The translations under genes were made by a program, and so were the position numbers. From Zoogloea dura (lineage in GTDB: Bacteria > Pseudomonadota > Gammaproteobacteria > Burkholderiales > Rhodocyclaceae), in contig NZ_JABBGA010000014.1 in NCBI RefSeq assembly GCF_012927165.1, positions 1-64,000 of the forward strand: a stretch of 64,000 nucleotides of DNA. Reading direction: 5' to 3'. Below the pieces are notes generated by a model that was given only the letters and a program-made list of their open reading frames with translations, was not told the origin of the DNA and ran no database searches. This document shows positions 35,053 through 42,349 of this stretch, in pieces. Positions within the stretch are counted from its first letter, which is position 1; each line of letters starts with the position of its first letter.

Positions 35053-36648
35053 TCAGTCCCGGCCGGGTGTCGGCAGCGGCACCATGATGGGCTGGCCGGG
35101 CTGGCTGCACCCAGCGTCGCAGCAGCGGCCCGGCTGCTTGTTGCGGGTCAGCGGCCGCGCCGGGTCGGCCAGAACGCCGCGCTCCAGAAGGCGCTCCACC
35201 AGCTCCACCTTGTTGCCCAGCGGGTAGTTGCGCCAGATCTCCTGTTTCAGCGCCGCGGGCGAGCCGCCGCCGTGCAGGCTGATCAGGGAATACCAGCCGC
35301 CCTGGTAGGAGGCGGTCAGGTCTTCGATGAAGCGGGCCGCTTCGATCCGCTTGTCGTAGGGCACGTCGGGGTTGGCCCGCAGCACCTCGGCCAGGGTGGC
35401 GGCGGTGGCCGGGTTGTGGTCCTCGTCGGGCCCGGGGAGGGCCACGATGAGGCCGCCGGACACTTCGTGGGCGAGCCGGTGCATGTCGTAGATCTGGGTG
35501 GACAGCAGCAGCTTGCCGATGTTGGAGAACACCGGTTCGGGCATGAAGCTGCCGGAATGCGGGTCCCGCGCGCCATACACGCTGGCCGCCACGCCGCAGG
35601 CGTAGAAGCCCTCGGTGATCTTGATCAGCTCCACCATCGGGTCGCGCAGGTTGGCCTTGTGGTCCGGATCCAGGCCGTTGGCCTCGCACATCAGCGCGCC
35701 GGCGCCGATCAGCAGGTCGCCGAAGCCGGCGCGGGCACCGATGCAGCTGTGGCGGTGGTGGGTGGCGTAGTTGTAGGTCACGTCGCCGGAGAACTCCCAT
35801 TCGCCGGCCAGGAAGACCCGCTCCCAGGGCACGAAGACCTTGTCGAAGATCACCACCCCGGTGGCCTGGCCGTAGCGGCGCGAGAACAGCGGCGCGCCGT
35901 GTTCGGGTTTTTCGCCGGGGCGGCCGGCCGGGCGCGATACGATGGTGATGCCCGGCGCGTCCACCGGCACTGCGCAGCACAGGGCAAAGTCGGCGTCGGC
36001 GGCCTGCATGTTGCGCGATGGCATGACCAGGAACTCATGGACGTAGGGCGCACCCGTGACGATGGCCTTGGTGCCGGTGATGACGATGCCCTTCGCGTTG
36101 CGCTCGACGACGTGCACGTACACGTCCGGGTTGGTCTGCTGGGCGGGGCGCTTGCTGCGTTCGCCCTTGGCGTCGGTCATGGCGATGCCGAGGCTCAGGT
36201 CGGCATCCTGCACGTGCTGCAGGTAGGCAGCGAAGCGGGCCCTCGCTTCGGTGCTGCCGCGGGCATCATCGAGTTTGGCCATGGCCTGGCCGATGCCGTT
36301 GAGGGCGTCGTGGGCCAGGTAGCGCTGGGCGCAGCCGGTCTCCTGGCACAGGATGCGCACTGCCTCCAGCTTGTTGAGGAGGTCGCCGGCGGATTCGTTG
36401 ATGTGCAGCATGCGGTTGACCCGCTTGCCGCTGCTGGATTGGAGGGCCGTCATCAGCGGGGCGCGGGCCGGGTCGTGGGCGAAGTCGTAGCTCACCGCCA
36501 GGGCGTTGATGCCGGGCTGCAGGGCCGGCTCGTCCGCGACCGATCCGACCAGCCGGCCGTCCACATACACGGTGGGCTTGCTGCGGCGGAGGGATTCCCG
36601 GTAGTCCTGGCCGGTCATCAGGTGGGCGGTGCTGGTGCTGGCGTTCAT
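35053..36648 (-). CDS. HpaB / 4-hydroxybutyryl-CoA dehydratase superfamily enzyme
   Basis: Flavoprotein-fold protein of 531 residues, homologous over its length to 4-hydroxyphenylacetate 3-hydroxylase and 4-hydroxybutyryl-CoA dehydratase (GQDYRESLRRSKPTVYVDG; DAKGERSKRP; VHVVERNAKGIVITGTKA; VFVPWERVFLAGEWEF). As I recall the dehydratase, its [4Fe-4S] ligands are CxxxC and HxxxxxxC. Here the first site reads CAQRY and the second HHRHSCIGA, so one Cys of each appears lost; a flavin-only activity is more likely. The C-terminus carries an odd extra CCDAGC tail. Preceded by an AraC gene on the same strand; substrate unknown, possibly a phenolic or CoA ester. GGAGGAG precedes ATG 36648. Confidence 0.82.
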   Translation of the reverse strand: MNASTSTAHLMTGQDYRESLRRSKPTVYVDGRLVGSVADEPALQPGINALAVSYDFAHDPARAPLMTALQSSSGKRVNRMLHINESAGDLLNKLEAVRILCQETGCAQRYLAHDALNGIGQAMAKLDDARGSTEARARFAAYLQHVQDADLSLGIAMTDAKGERSKRPAQQTNPDVYVHVVERNAKGIVITGTKAIVTGAPYVHEFLVMPSRNMQAADADFALCCAVPVDAPGITIVSRPAGRPGEKPEHGAPLFSRRYGQATGVVIFDKVFVPWERVFLAGEWEFSGDVTYNYATHHRHSCIGARAGFGDLLIGAGALMCEANGLDPDHKANLRDPMVELIKITEGFYACGVAASVYGARDPHSGSFMPEPVFSNIGKLLLSTQIYDMHRLAHEVSGGLIVALPGPDEDHNPATAATLAEVLRANPDVPYDKRIEAARFIEDLTASYQGGWYSLISLHGGGSPAALKQEIWRNYPLGNKVELVERLLERGVLADPARPLTRNKQPGRCCDAGCSQPGQPIMVPLPTPGRD

Positions 36649-36699
36649 GGTGTCTCCTCCTTGTTGGTATCGGGCAGAACGGCGGGTGGCGTGGTGAGA

Positions 36700-37485
36700 C
36701 TAGCCGGGCGGGCCGGTGAAGCGGCTGGGAGGGACGCCGAGGGCCTTGGCGAACATCGCCGAGAAGGCGGCCTGGCTGGCGTAGCCCACCGCCGCGGCGA
36801 CCTGGGCCATGGGCACGCCGCGGGAGATCTCGTCCACCGCCTTGGCCAGGCGGAGCTGTTGGCGCCAGGCCCCGAAGCTGGTGTCGAGCTCGGACTGGAA
36901 CAGGCGCGCCAGGGTGCGCTCGCTGGCGCCCACCTGCTCGGCCCAGTCGCTCAGGCCGCGGCCGTCGGCGGGGTTGTCCATCAGGGCATCGCAGAGGGCC
37001 TTGAGGCGCCGGTCGCGGGGCAGGGGGAGGCCCAGCGACAGGGGGCGGGCGATGCGCATCTCCTCCAGGGCCAGCTGCATCACCAGGTGGTGGCGGGTGT
37101 CGCCGCGCCCCTCGGCCAGGGCCTCGCCGAGGCTGCGCAGCAGGGGCGACACGTCCACCACCGTGCAGGCGTCGAGTGGCAGGGGCGCCGCCGCGGAGGC
37201 GATGTAGAGGGTGCGCAGTTCGACGGCGCCGAGCACTGTCAGGTCATGATCGATGTCTGGCGGAATCCACACCGCCCGGTTGGGCGGCACGATCCAGGCC
37301 ATGCCCGCGGCGCAGATGCGGATGGCGCCGCGGATCGGGTAGGCGAGCTGGGCCCAGGGATGGCGGTGGGCCGGCACCACCACGTCGGGCGGCAGGCTGC
37401 GCACGTTCATGGTCACCGGCTCGTCCACGGACGGGGCACGGCGGGGCAGGGGGTCGAAGGAGCGGGGAGAGGCGTTGCGCGGCAT
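36700..37485 (-). CDS. AraC-family regulator (NimR-like)
   Basis: 261 residues. N-terminal cupin (VVPAHRHPWAQLAYPIRGAIRI, PPNRAVWIPPDIDHDL) and C-terminal double helix-turn-helix (SDWAEQVGASERTLARLFQ, MAQVAAAVGYASQAAFSAMF). Resembles the single-cupin NimR/YdeO-type regulators that often control a divergent MFS gene, which is exactly the arrangement here. It also lies 51 bp upstream of the HpaB-family gene on the same strand and likely forms an operon with it. Confidence 0.9.
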   Translation of the reverse strand: MPRNASPRSFDPLPRRAPSVDEPVTMNVRSLPPDVVVPAHRHPWAQLAYPIRGAIRICAAGMAWIVPPNRAVWIPPDIDHDLTVLGAVELRTLYIASAAAPLPLDACTVVDVSPLLRSLGEALAEGRGDTRHHLVMQLALEEMRIARPLSLGLPLPRDRRLKALCDALMDNPADGRGLSDWAEQVGASERTLARLFQSELDTSFGAWRQQLRLAKAVDEISRGVPMAQVAAAVGYASQAAFSAMFAKALGVPPSRFTGPPG

Positions 37486-37517
37486 GTTTGAACAAATCTC
37501 TGTCAGTTTGTCGAAAT
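37486..37517. promoter_or_regulatory. AraC-type direct-repeat operator in the AraC/MFS gap
   Basis: GTTTGAACAAAT (37486-37497) and GTTTGTCGAAAT (37506-37517) match at 9 of 12 positions with a 20-bp period, two turns of helix, as expected for an AraC-family dimer. The first half abuts the AraC start codon, so binding would affect both the AraC operon and the divergent MFS gene. Confidence 0.55.
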
Positions 37518-37615
37518 ACAGCCACCCGGGTGGGCGCTAGTATCGGCTGCTAATCCGGCGAGTTCAATACAACAGGGCTGCACGCCGGGCCGACCAGGCA
37601 GCCCAGGAGAGCCCC

Positions 37616-38815
37616 ATGAGCACCGACGCGAGCCTCGCGCCCCCCCGACAGGACGCCTATGTGATCGCGCTGGTGGGTTTTGCCCACAGCGTGTCGCACT
37701 TCTTCCACCTGCTGCTGCCGCCGCTGTTCCCGTGGCTGATGCCGGAGTTCGGCCTGGATTTCGTGGGCATCGGCAGCACCATGACAGTCTTCTTCCTGGT
37801 CTCCGGGGTCGGCCAGGCCCTGGCCGGGCTGGCGGTGGACCGCTTCGGCCCGGTGCGGGTGCTGGCCGCCGGGATCTCCTGTTTCGTGGCGGCCGGTGCG
37901 CTGCTCGCCCAGGCCAGCTCCTTCGCCGAGCTGATCGTGGTGGCGGCGCTGGCCGGCCTCGGCAACAGCGTCTTCCATCCCTGCGACTTCACCATCCTCA
38001 ACCGCAACGTGTCGCAGCCGCGGCTCGGCCATGCCTTCTCGGTGCACGGCCTGTCGGGCAACCTGGGCTGGGCGCTGGCGCCGGTCTTCATGACGGGCAT
38101 CGCCGCCCATTCCGGCTGGCGTGTCGCCGCGCTGGCCGCCGGGCTGCTGGCGGTGCCGGCGCTGCTGCTGATCATCGCCGGGCGGCATCACCTGGTGGAC
38201 GAGAGCCGCCACACCGGGCCCAAGGGGCCGCCGGTGTCGACCCTGGAGATCCTCAAGGTGCGTCCGGTGTGGATGTGCTTTGCCTTCTTCTTCCTGCTGA
38301 CCATGGCCTTCGGCACCTTCCAGAACTTCGGCGCGCCGCTGATGAACGGCCTCTACGGCATGTCGGTGGCTGGCGCGGCGGCGACGCTGTCGATCTACCT
38401 GCTGGGGGGCGCCGCCGGCATCCTGGTGGGAGGCTTCCTGACCCAGTCGGCCCGCCAGGACCGGATCATCGCCAGTGCGCTGGGGGCGGCGGCCCTGGCC
38501 GTGCTGCTGCTGGCCAGCGGCTGGGTGCCGGCCGGTGCGGTGGTGGCCCTGATGGCAGCGATCGGCTTCTTCACCGGCCTGGCCGGGCCGTCCCGCGACC
38601 TGCTGGTGCGCCGCGCGGCGGCCGCGCGCTTTGGCCAGGCCGCCTTCGGGCGGGTCTATGGTTTCGTCTATTCGGGCCTCGATTCCGGGCTGGCCCTGGC
38701 TCCGCTCGTTTTTGGCGGGCTGATGGACAAGGGCAGTTTCGGCGCCGTGCTGATCGGCATCGCCGTCCTGCAGGCGGCCGCCATCGGTACGGCGATGAGC
38801 GTGGAGCGCAGCTAG
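37616..38815 (+). CDS. MFS transporter
   Basis: Inner-membrane transporter of 399 residues with twelve predicted helices. N-terminal ALVGFAHSVSHFFHLLLPPL, the loop GLAVDRFGPVRVL between helices 2 and 3 (MFS motif A-like) and NSVFHPCDFTILNRNVS resemble the FSR/NarK-like branch. Substrate unknown. Divergent from the AraC regulator, which probably controls it; it may export or import the substrate of the HpaB-family enzyme. Inference from context. Confidence 0.9.
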   Translation: MSTDASLAPPRQDAYVIALVGFAHSVSHFFHLLLPPLFPWLMPEFGLDFVGIGSTMTVFFLVSGVGQALAGLAVDRFGPVRVLAAGISCFVAAGALLAQASSFAELIVVAALAGLGNSVFHPCDFTILNRNVSQPRLGHAFSVHGLSGNLGWALAPVFMTGIAAHSGWRVAALAAGLLAVPALLLIIAGRHHLVDESRHTGPKGPPVSTLEILKVRPVWMCFAFFFLLTMAFGTFQNFGAPLMNGLYGMSVAGAAATLSIYLLGGAAGILVGGFLTQSARQDRIIASALGAAALAVLLLASGWVPAGAVVALMAAIGFFTGLAGPSRDLLVRRAAAARFGQAAFGRVYGFVYSGLDSGLALAPLVFGGLMDKGSFGAVLIGIAVLQAAAIGTAMSVERS

Positions 38816-38827
38816 CCGCTTTGTCGT

Positions 38828-38838
38828 CCCCGAAGGGG
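38828..38838. terminator. short hairpin between convergent MFS and lipoprotein genes
   Basis: CCCC-GAA-GGGG, 12 bp after the MFS stop and just before the end of the convergent lipoprotein gene. No T tract; weak support as a terminator. Confidence 0.3.
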
Positions 38839-38845
38839 CGTGGCA

Positions 38846-39166
38846 TCAGCGCACCATGCAGCGCCCCTTCGCCTCCAGCCAGTACACCACTTCGCCGACC
38901 ACCACCACGCTGCCCGACACCACGAAGGAGGCCGCCGAGACGGCGCCGGCCAGCACCAGCAATTCCGCGCAGCCCTCGTTGCGGCAGCCGCCGAAGGCCG
39001 CCACCTGGTAGGCCTGCAGGGTCATGTGGTTTTCGAGGATGCCGCAGGCCGGGTCGTAGCGGGTGGTGCTTTGTGGCAGGAACAGGCAGCCGCTCAGGAC
39101 CCCACTCAGGGCACTGCACAGGCCGGCAAGGGCGATGCTGCGGGTTGGGCGGCAGGTCCGGTGCAT
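38846..39166 (-). CDS. small lipoprotein of unknown function
   Basis: 106 residues. Start at 39166 gives MHRTCRPTRSIALAGLCSAL and a lipobox LSGC (Cys at about 26), so it is probably a lipoprotein. Mature part has four further cysteines (DPACGIL, FGGCRNEGC, GRCM) and one strongly hydrophobic stretch (LVLAGAVSAASFVVSGSVVVVGEVVYWL). No family recognised. It lies beside the cluster B promoter region and is transcribed away from it. Confidence 0.6.
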   Translation of the reverse strand: MHRTCRPTRSIALAGLCSALSGVLSGCLFLPQSTTRYDPACGILENHMTLQAYQVAAFGGCRNEGCAELLVLAGAVSAASFVVSGSVVVVGEVVYWLEAKGRCMVR

Positions 39167-39261
39167 GCTTTGATCCTGTTGTTTCCTTGATTCCCATCTG
39201 ATTGTCTCCCGGTTCCTCACGGAGCCGCCCCCTCTTTTCTGCTGCACTGCAGCTTTACGTT

Positions 39262-39291
39262 TTTGTCACCCCCGCAGGGGGCGCGGACAAA
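39262..39291. promoter_or_regulatory. nested inverted repeat upstream of cluster B promoter
   Basis: Outer arms TTTGTC (39262-39267) and GACAAA (39286-39291) enclose CCCCC-GCA-GGGGG (39269-39281). Its centre is about 118 bp upstream of the predicted transcription start, where enhancer-binding proteins often bind. The inner part may simply be a GC-rich repeat. The rest of 39167-39366 shows TTGATCC and TTGATTC motifs at 39170-39194, loosely like DmpR half-sites, but nothing decisive. Confidence 0.35.
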
Positions 39292-39366
39292 TCCGTCAGG
39301 CGCTTCTCCTGCGCCGTTCTCCTTCATTCCGGTCTTTTCCCTTTTGCAACAAGCGCTTGGCGCGAG

Positions 39367-39382
39367 TGGCACGGCGGCTGCA
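39367..39382 (+). promoter_or_regulatory. sigma-54 promoter of phenol hydroxylase cluster B
   Basis: TGGCAC-GGCGG-CTGCA: perfect -24 element and one mismatch at -12, with GG-N10-GC spacing. Predicted start about 39394, 72 nt before the ferredoxin gene. Likely target of the DmpR protein encoded at 9708. Confidence 0.88.
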
Positions 39383-39465
39383 TTAGTAAGTCTTGTGGGT
39401 CCATCAAAACGCCTGATCGATGGATTCCATGGACAAAAACGAACAGCCCTGCGGAGGAGACCCGG

Positions 39466-39810
39466 ATGCAACACACCGTCACCATCGAAGACACCGGCGA
39501 GCGCTATGCCTGCGCCGGTGAGGAGTCCCTGCTGGCGGCCATGGCCCGCCTGGGCCGGCGGGGCATCCCCGTGGGCTGTCGCGGTGGCGGCTGCGGCGTG
39601 TGCAAGGTCGAGATCCTCAGTGGCGAGTTTGGCAGCCGCGCCATGAGCCGGGACCACGTCGATGACGCGGACCGGGCGGCGGGCCGCCTGCTGGCCTGCC
39701 GGGTCTATCCGGCCAGCGATATGTCCCTGAAGGTGGTCGGCAAGCTGCAGAAATCCGTCTGCGGCGCCGTCCGCCCAGTTAGCTCTGTTACACCCCCTGT
39801 TACCCGATAA
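39466..39810 (+). CDS. dmpQ: plant-type [2Fe-2S] ferredoxin, DmpQ/XylT-like
   Basis: 114 residues, with ligands Cys38, Cys43, Cys46 (CRGGGCGVC) and Cys78 (LLACR). DmpQ/XylT proteins reactivate catechol 2,3-dioxygenase by re-reducing its oxidised iron; consistent with that, the C23O-B gene follows 26 bp later. GGAGGAGA precedes ATG 39466. First gene of cluster B behind the sigma-54 promoter; cluster A has no ferredoxin in this window. Confidence 0.92.
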   Translation: MQHTVTIEDTGERYACAGEESLLAAMARLGRRGIPVGCRGGGCGVCKVEILSGEFGSRAMSRDHVDDADRAAGRLLACRVYPASDMSLKVVGKLQKSVCGAVRPVSSVTPPVTR

Positions 39811-39836
39811 ATCCTGAAGAAAAGAGGAGACAAGAT

Positions 39837-40766
39837 ATGGCAATGACTGGTGTTCTGCGCCCGGGCCACGCCCAGGTGCGCGTGCTGGACCTGGAAGAGT
39901 CGGTGCGCTTCTACCGTGACGTGCTGGGCCTGGTGGAAACCGGGCGCGACGCCCAGGGCCGGGTCTATTTCAAATGCTGGGACGAGCGCGACCACCACAG
40001 CTACGTGATCCGCGAATCCGACCGGGCCGGCATCGACTTCCTCGGCTTCCGGGTGCTGGACAAGGCCAACCTCGACCGCCTGGAGGCGGGCCTCAAGGCC
40101 TACGGTATCGCCACCGAGCGCATCCCCGCCGGTGAAATGCTGGAGACCGGCGAGCGGGTGCGCTTCACGCTGCCCTCGGGCCACGCGATCGAGCTGTACG
40201 CCGAGAAGACAAAAGTCGGCAACGGCATTCCGCTGATCAATCCGGCGCCGTGGAGCCTGCAGCGGGAGCATGGCATCGGGCCGGTGCGCCTCGACCACGC
40301 GCTGCTCTACGGCCCCAACGTGGCCGAGGTGCAGAAGATCTTCACCGAGGTGCTCGGCTTCTACCTGGTCGAACGGGTCCTGACCCCGGATGGCAACGCC
40401 AATGCGGCGATCTGGCTGTCCTGCGGCCAGAAGGTGCATGACATCGCCTTCGCCGAATACCCGGAGCCCGGCAAGCTGCACCACTGCTCCTTCCTGATGG
40501 AGAGCTGGGAGCAGGTGCTGCGGGCGGGCGACATCATGTCCATGAACACGGTGCCGGTGGACATCGGCCCGACCCGCCACGGGGTCACCCGCGGCTGCAC
40601 CATCTACGCCTGGGACCCGTCCGGCAACCGCTTCGAGACCTTCTTCGGCGGCCATCTGCCTTACCCCGACTACGAGACCATGACCTGGACCTTCGACAAC
40701 TTCGGCCAGGGCCTGGACTACCCGCAGCGCAAGCTGCACGAGACCTTCCTCACCGTGGTCAGCTGA
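39837..40766 (+). CDS. dmpB: catechol 2,3-dioxygenase (copy B)
   Basis: Extradiol dioxygenase of 309 residues with iron ligands His154 (RLDHAL), His215 (KLHHCSF) and Glu267 (NRFETF). Clearly homologous to copy A along its length but diverged in the C-terminal domain (for example WSLQREHGIGPV versus [12 protein letters not shown]), so probably with different substrate preference. Ribosome site GAGGAGA. Unlike copy A it is inside the phenol hydroxylase operon, directly after its reactivating ferredoxin and 7 bp before dmpK. Confidence 0.97.
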   Translation: MAMTGVLRPGHAQVRVLDLEESVRFYRDVLGLVETGRDAQGRVYFKCWDERDHHSYVIRESDRAGIDFLGFRVLDKANLDRLEAGLKAYGIATERIPAGEMLETGERVRFTLPSGHAIELYAEKTKVGNGIPLINPAPWSLQREHGIGPVRLDHALLYGPNVAEVQKIFTEVLGFYLVERVLTPDGNANAAIWLSCGQKVHDIAFAEYPEPGKLHHCSFLMESWEQVLRAGDIMSMNTVPVDIGPTRHGVTRGCTIYAWDPSGNRFETFFGGHLPYPDYETMTWTFDNFGQGLDYPQRKLHETFLTVVS

Positions 40767-40773
40767 GGCCGCC

Positions 40774-41031
40774 ATGAGCACCGAAGCGCCTCCCATGGAC
40801 ACCACCCGCCGTTTCGTCCGCCTCAGCGGCGAGCGGCCCAAGGGTTTCATCGAGTTCGAGTTCGCCATCGGCGAGCCGGAGATCTTCGTGGAGATGATCC
40901 TCGGCCGGGAGGCGTTTGCCGAATTCTGCGCGGCCAACCGGGTGGAGATGCTGCCCCCGCGCGACCCGGACGCGCCCCAGGGGGACTGGGACTGGCGCCT
41001 GGCCGACGCCACCCACACCCGCTTCAAGTAA
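40774..41031 (+). CDS. dmpK: phenol hydroxylase assembly protein K (cluster B)
   Basis: 85 residues. Core RRFVRLSGERPKGFIEFEFA and FVEMILGREAFAEFCA match the cluster A protein (FIRVRHVRDDGFIEFDFA, VELILPRAAFEAF) but the C-terminus differs and is shorter. By analogy with DmpK it helps iron loading of the oxygenase. Sits between C23O-B and dmpL. Confidence 0.87.
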   Translation: MSTEAPPMDTTRRFVRLSGERPKGFIEFEFAIGEPEIFVEMILGREAFAEFCAANRVEMLPPRDPDAPQGDWDWRLADATHTRFK

Positions 41032-41064
41032 GCCACCGACACGTTTCACCAGGAGACCCACCCC

Positions 41065-42057
41065 ATGCAGATCGACCTCCGCACGGTCGCCATCCAGCCC
41101 CAGCGCCAGGCCTTCGACCACCTCGTCCGCCGTTTCGGCGACAAGGCCGCCTCCCGCTACCAGGAGGGCAGCTATGACATCCAGGCCGCCGAGAACCTGC
41201 ACTACCGGCCCACCTGGGACCCGGACCACCAGCTCTACGATGCCTCCCTGACCCGCATCGTGATGGCCGACTGGTACGCCCTGAAGGACCCGCGCCAGTT
41301 CTACTACAGCACCTACACCCTGACCCGCGCCCGCCAGCAGGAGACCGCCGAGGCCAACTTCAGCTTCGTCGAATCCCGCGGGCTGGCCGACATGCTCTCC
41401 GACGAGCTGCGCGCCGTGGCGCTGAACGTGCTGGTGCCCCTGCGCCATGCTGCCTGGGGGGCCAACCAGAACAACACCACGGTGTGCGGCTACGGCTACG
41501 GTGCGATCTTCACCCAGCCCTGCATGTACCACGCCATGGACAACCTGGGCATCGCCCAGTACCTGTCGCGCCTGGGCCTGCTGCTGGGCGACACCGAAGC
41601 CCTCGACGCCGGCAAGAAGGCCTGGCTGGACGACGCCAGCTGGCAGCCGCTGCGCCGCTACGTGGAGGACTGCCTGGCCTGCCGCGACCCCTTCGAGCTG
41701 TTCGTGGCCCAGAACCTGGCCCTCGACGGGCTGCTTTACCCGCTGGTGTACGAGCGCATCGTAGACCAGCACCTGTCGGCCCAGGGCGCATCGGCGGTGG
41801 CCATGCTGACCCAGTTCATGAGCGACTGGTTCGACGAGACCCGCAAGTGGGTGGACGCGGTCATCAAGGTGGCGGCGGCCGAATCCGACGCCAACCGCGC
41901 CGTGCTCACCGAGTGGACCCGCCAGTGGAGCGCCCGCGCCGCCTCCGCCATGGTGCCGGTGGTGGAGCTGGCCCTCGGCAGCGGGGCTGACGAAGCCGTC
42001 GGCGAGCAGCTCGAAGCCTTCCGCGCCCGCGTCCTGAAGACCGGCATCACCCTCTGA
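41065..42057 (+). CDS. dmpL: phenol hydroxylase beta subunit L (cluster B)
   Basis: 330 residues, ferritin-like beta subunit. Segments DHLVRRFGDKAASRYQEGSYD, given in parts as HLVRRFGDK and SRYQEGSYD, and DPRQFYYSTYTLTRARQQET correspond to the cluster A subunit. Begins 33 bp after dmpK and ends 9 bp before dmpM. Contacts DmpN and contributes to the docking surface. Confidence 0.94.
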   Translation: MQIDLRTVAIQPQRQAFDHLVRRFGDKAASRYQEGSYDIQAAENLHYRPTWDPDHQLYDASLTRIVMADWYALKDPRQFYYSTYTLTRARQQETAEANFSFVESRGLADMLSDELRAVALNVLVPLRHAAWGANQNNTTVCGYGYGAIFTQPCMYHAMDNLGIAQYLSRLGLLLGDTEALDAGKKAWLDDASWQPLRRYVEDCLACRDPFELFVAQNLALDGLLYPLVYERIVDQHLSAQGASAVAMLTQFMSDWFDETRKWVDAVIKVAAAESDANRAVLTEWTRQWSARAASAMVPVVELALGSGADEAVGEQLEAFRARVLKTGITL

Positions 42058-42066
42058 AAGGCCGCC

Positions 42067-42336
42067 ATGTCCACCGTATTCATCGCCTTGCAGGCCAATG
42101 AAGAAACCCGCCCGATCATCGAGGCCATCGAGATCGATAACCCCCAGGCGATCGTCCATCGCCAGCCGGCCATGGTCAAGATCGACGCCCAGGGCCGCCT
42201 GGTGATCCGCCGCGCCACCATCGAAGAGCAGCTCGGACGCGATTTCGACCTGCAGGAAATCCACATCAACCTCATCTCCCTCACCGGGCACGTGGTTGAA
42301 GACGACGAAACCCTCACCCTCAGCTGGAACGATTGA
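42067..42336 (+). CDS. dmpM: phenol hydroxylase effector protein M (cluster B)
   Basis: 89 residues, MmoB/DmpM family: VFIALQANEETRPIIEAIE, MVKIDAQGRLVIRRATIEEQ in part, and HINLISLTGHV. Highly similar to the cluster A effector in the core, different at both ends. Required for productive turnover of the di-iron oxygenase. Confidence 0.94.
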   Translation: MSTVFIALQANEETRPIIEAIEIDNPQAIVHRQPAMVKIDAQGRLVIRRATIEEQLGRDFDLQEIHINLISLTGHVVEDDETLTLSWND

Positions 42337-42349
42337 AGGAGGACCCGCC

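Noticed and set aside
35053..36648. Annotation as true 4-hydroxybutyryl-CoA dehydratase
   Set aside because: Two of the four cluster-ligand positions recalled for that enzyme appear substituted, and no 4-hydroxybutyrate pathway genes are nearby.
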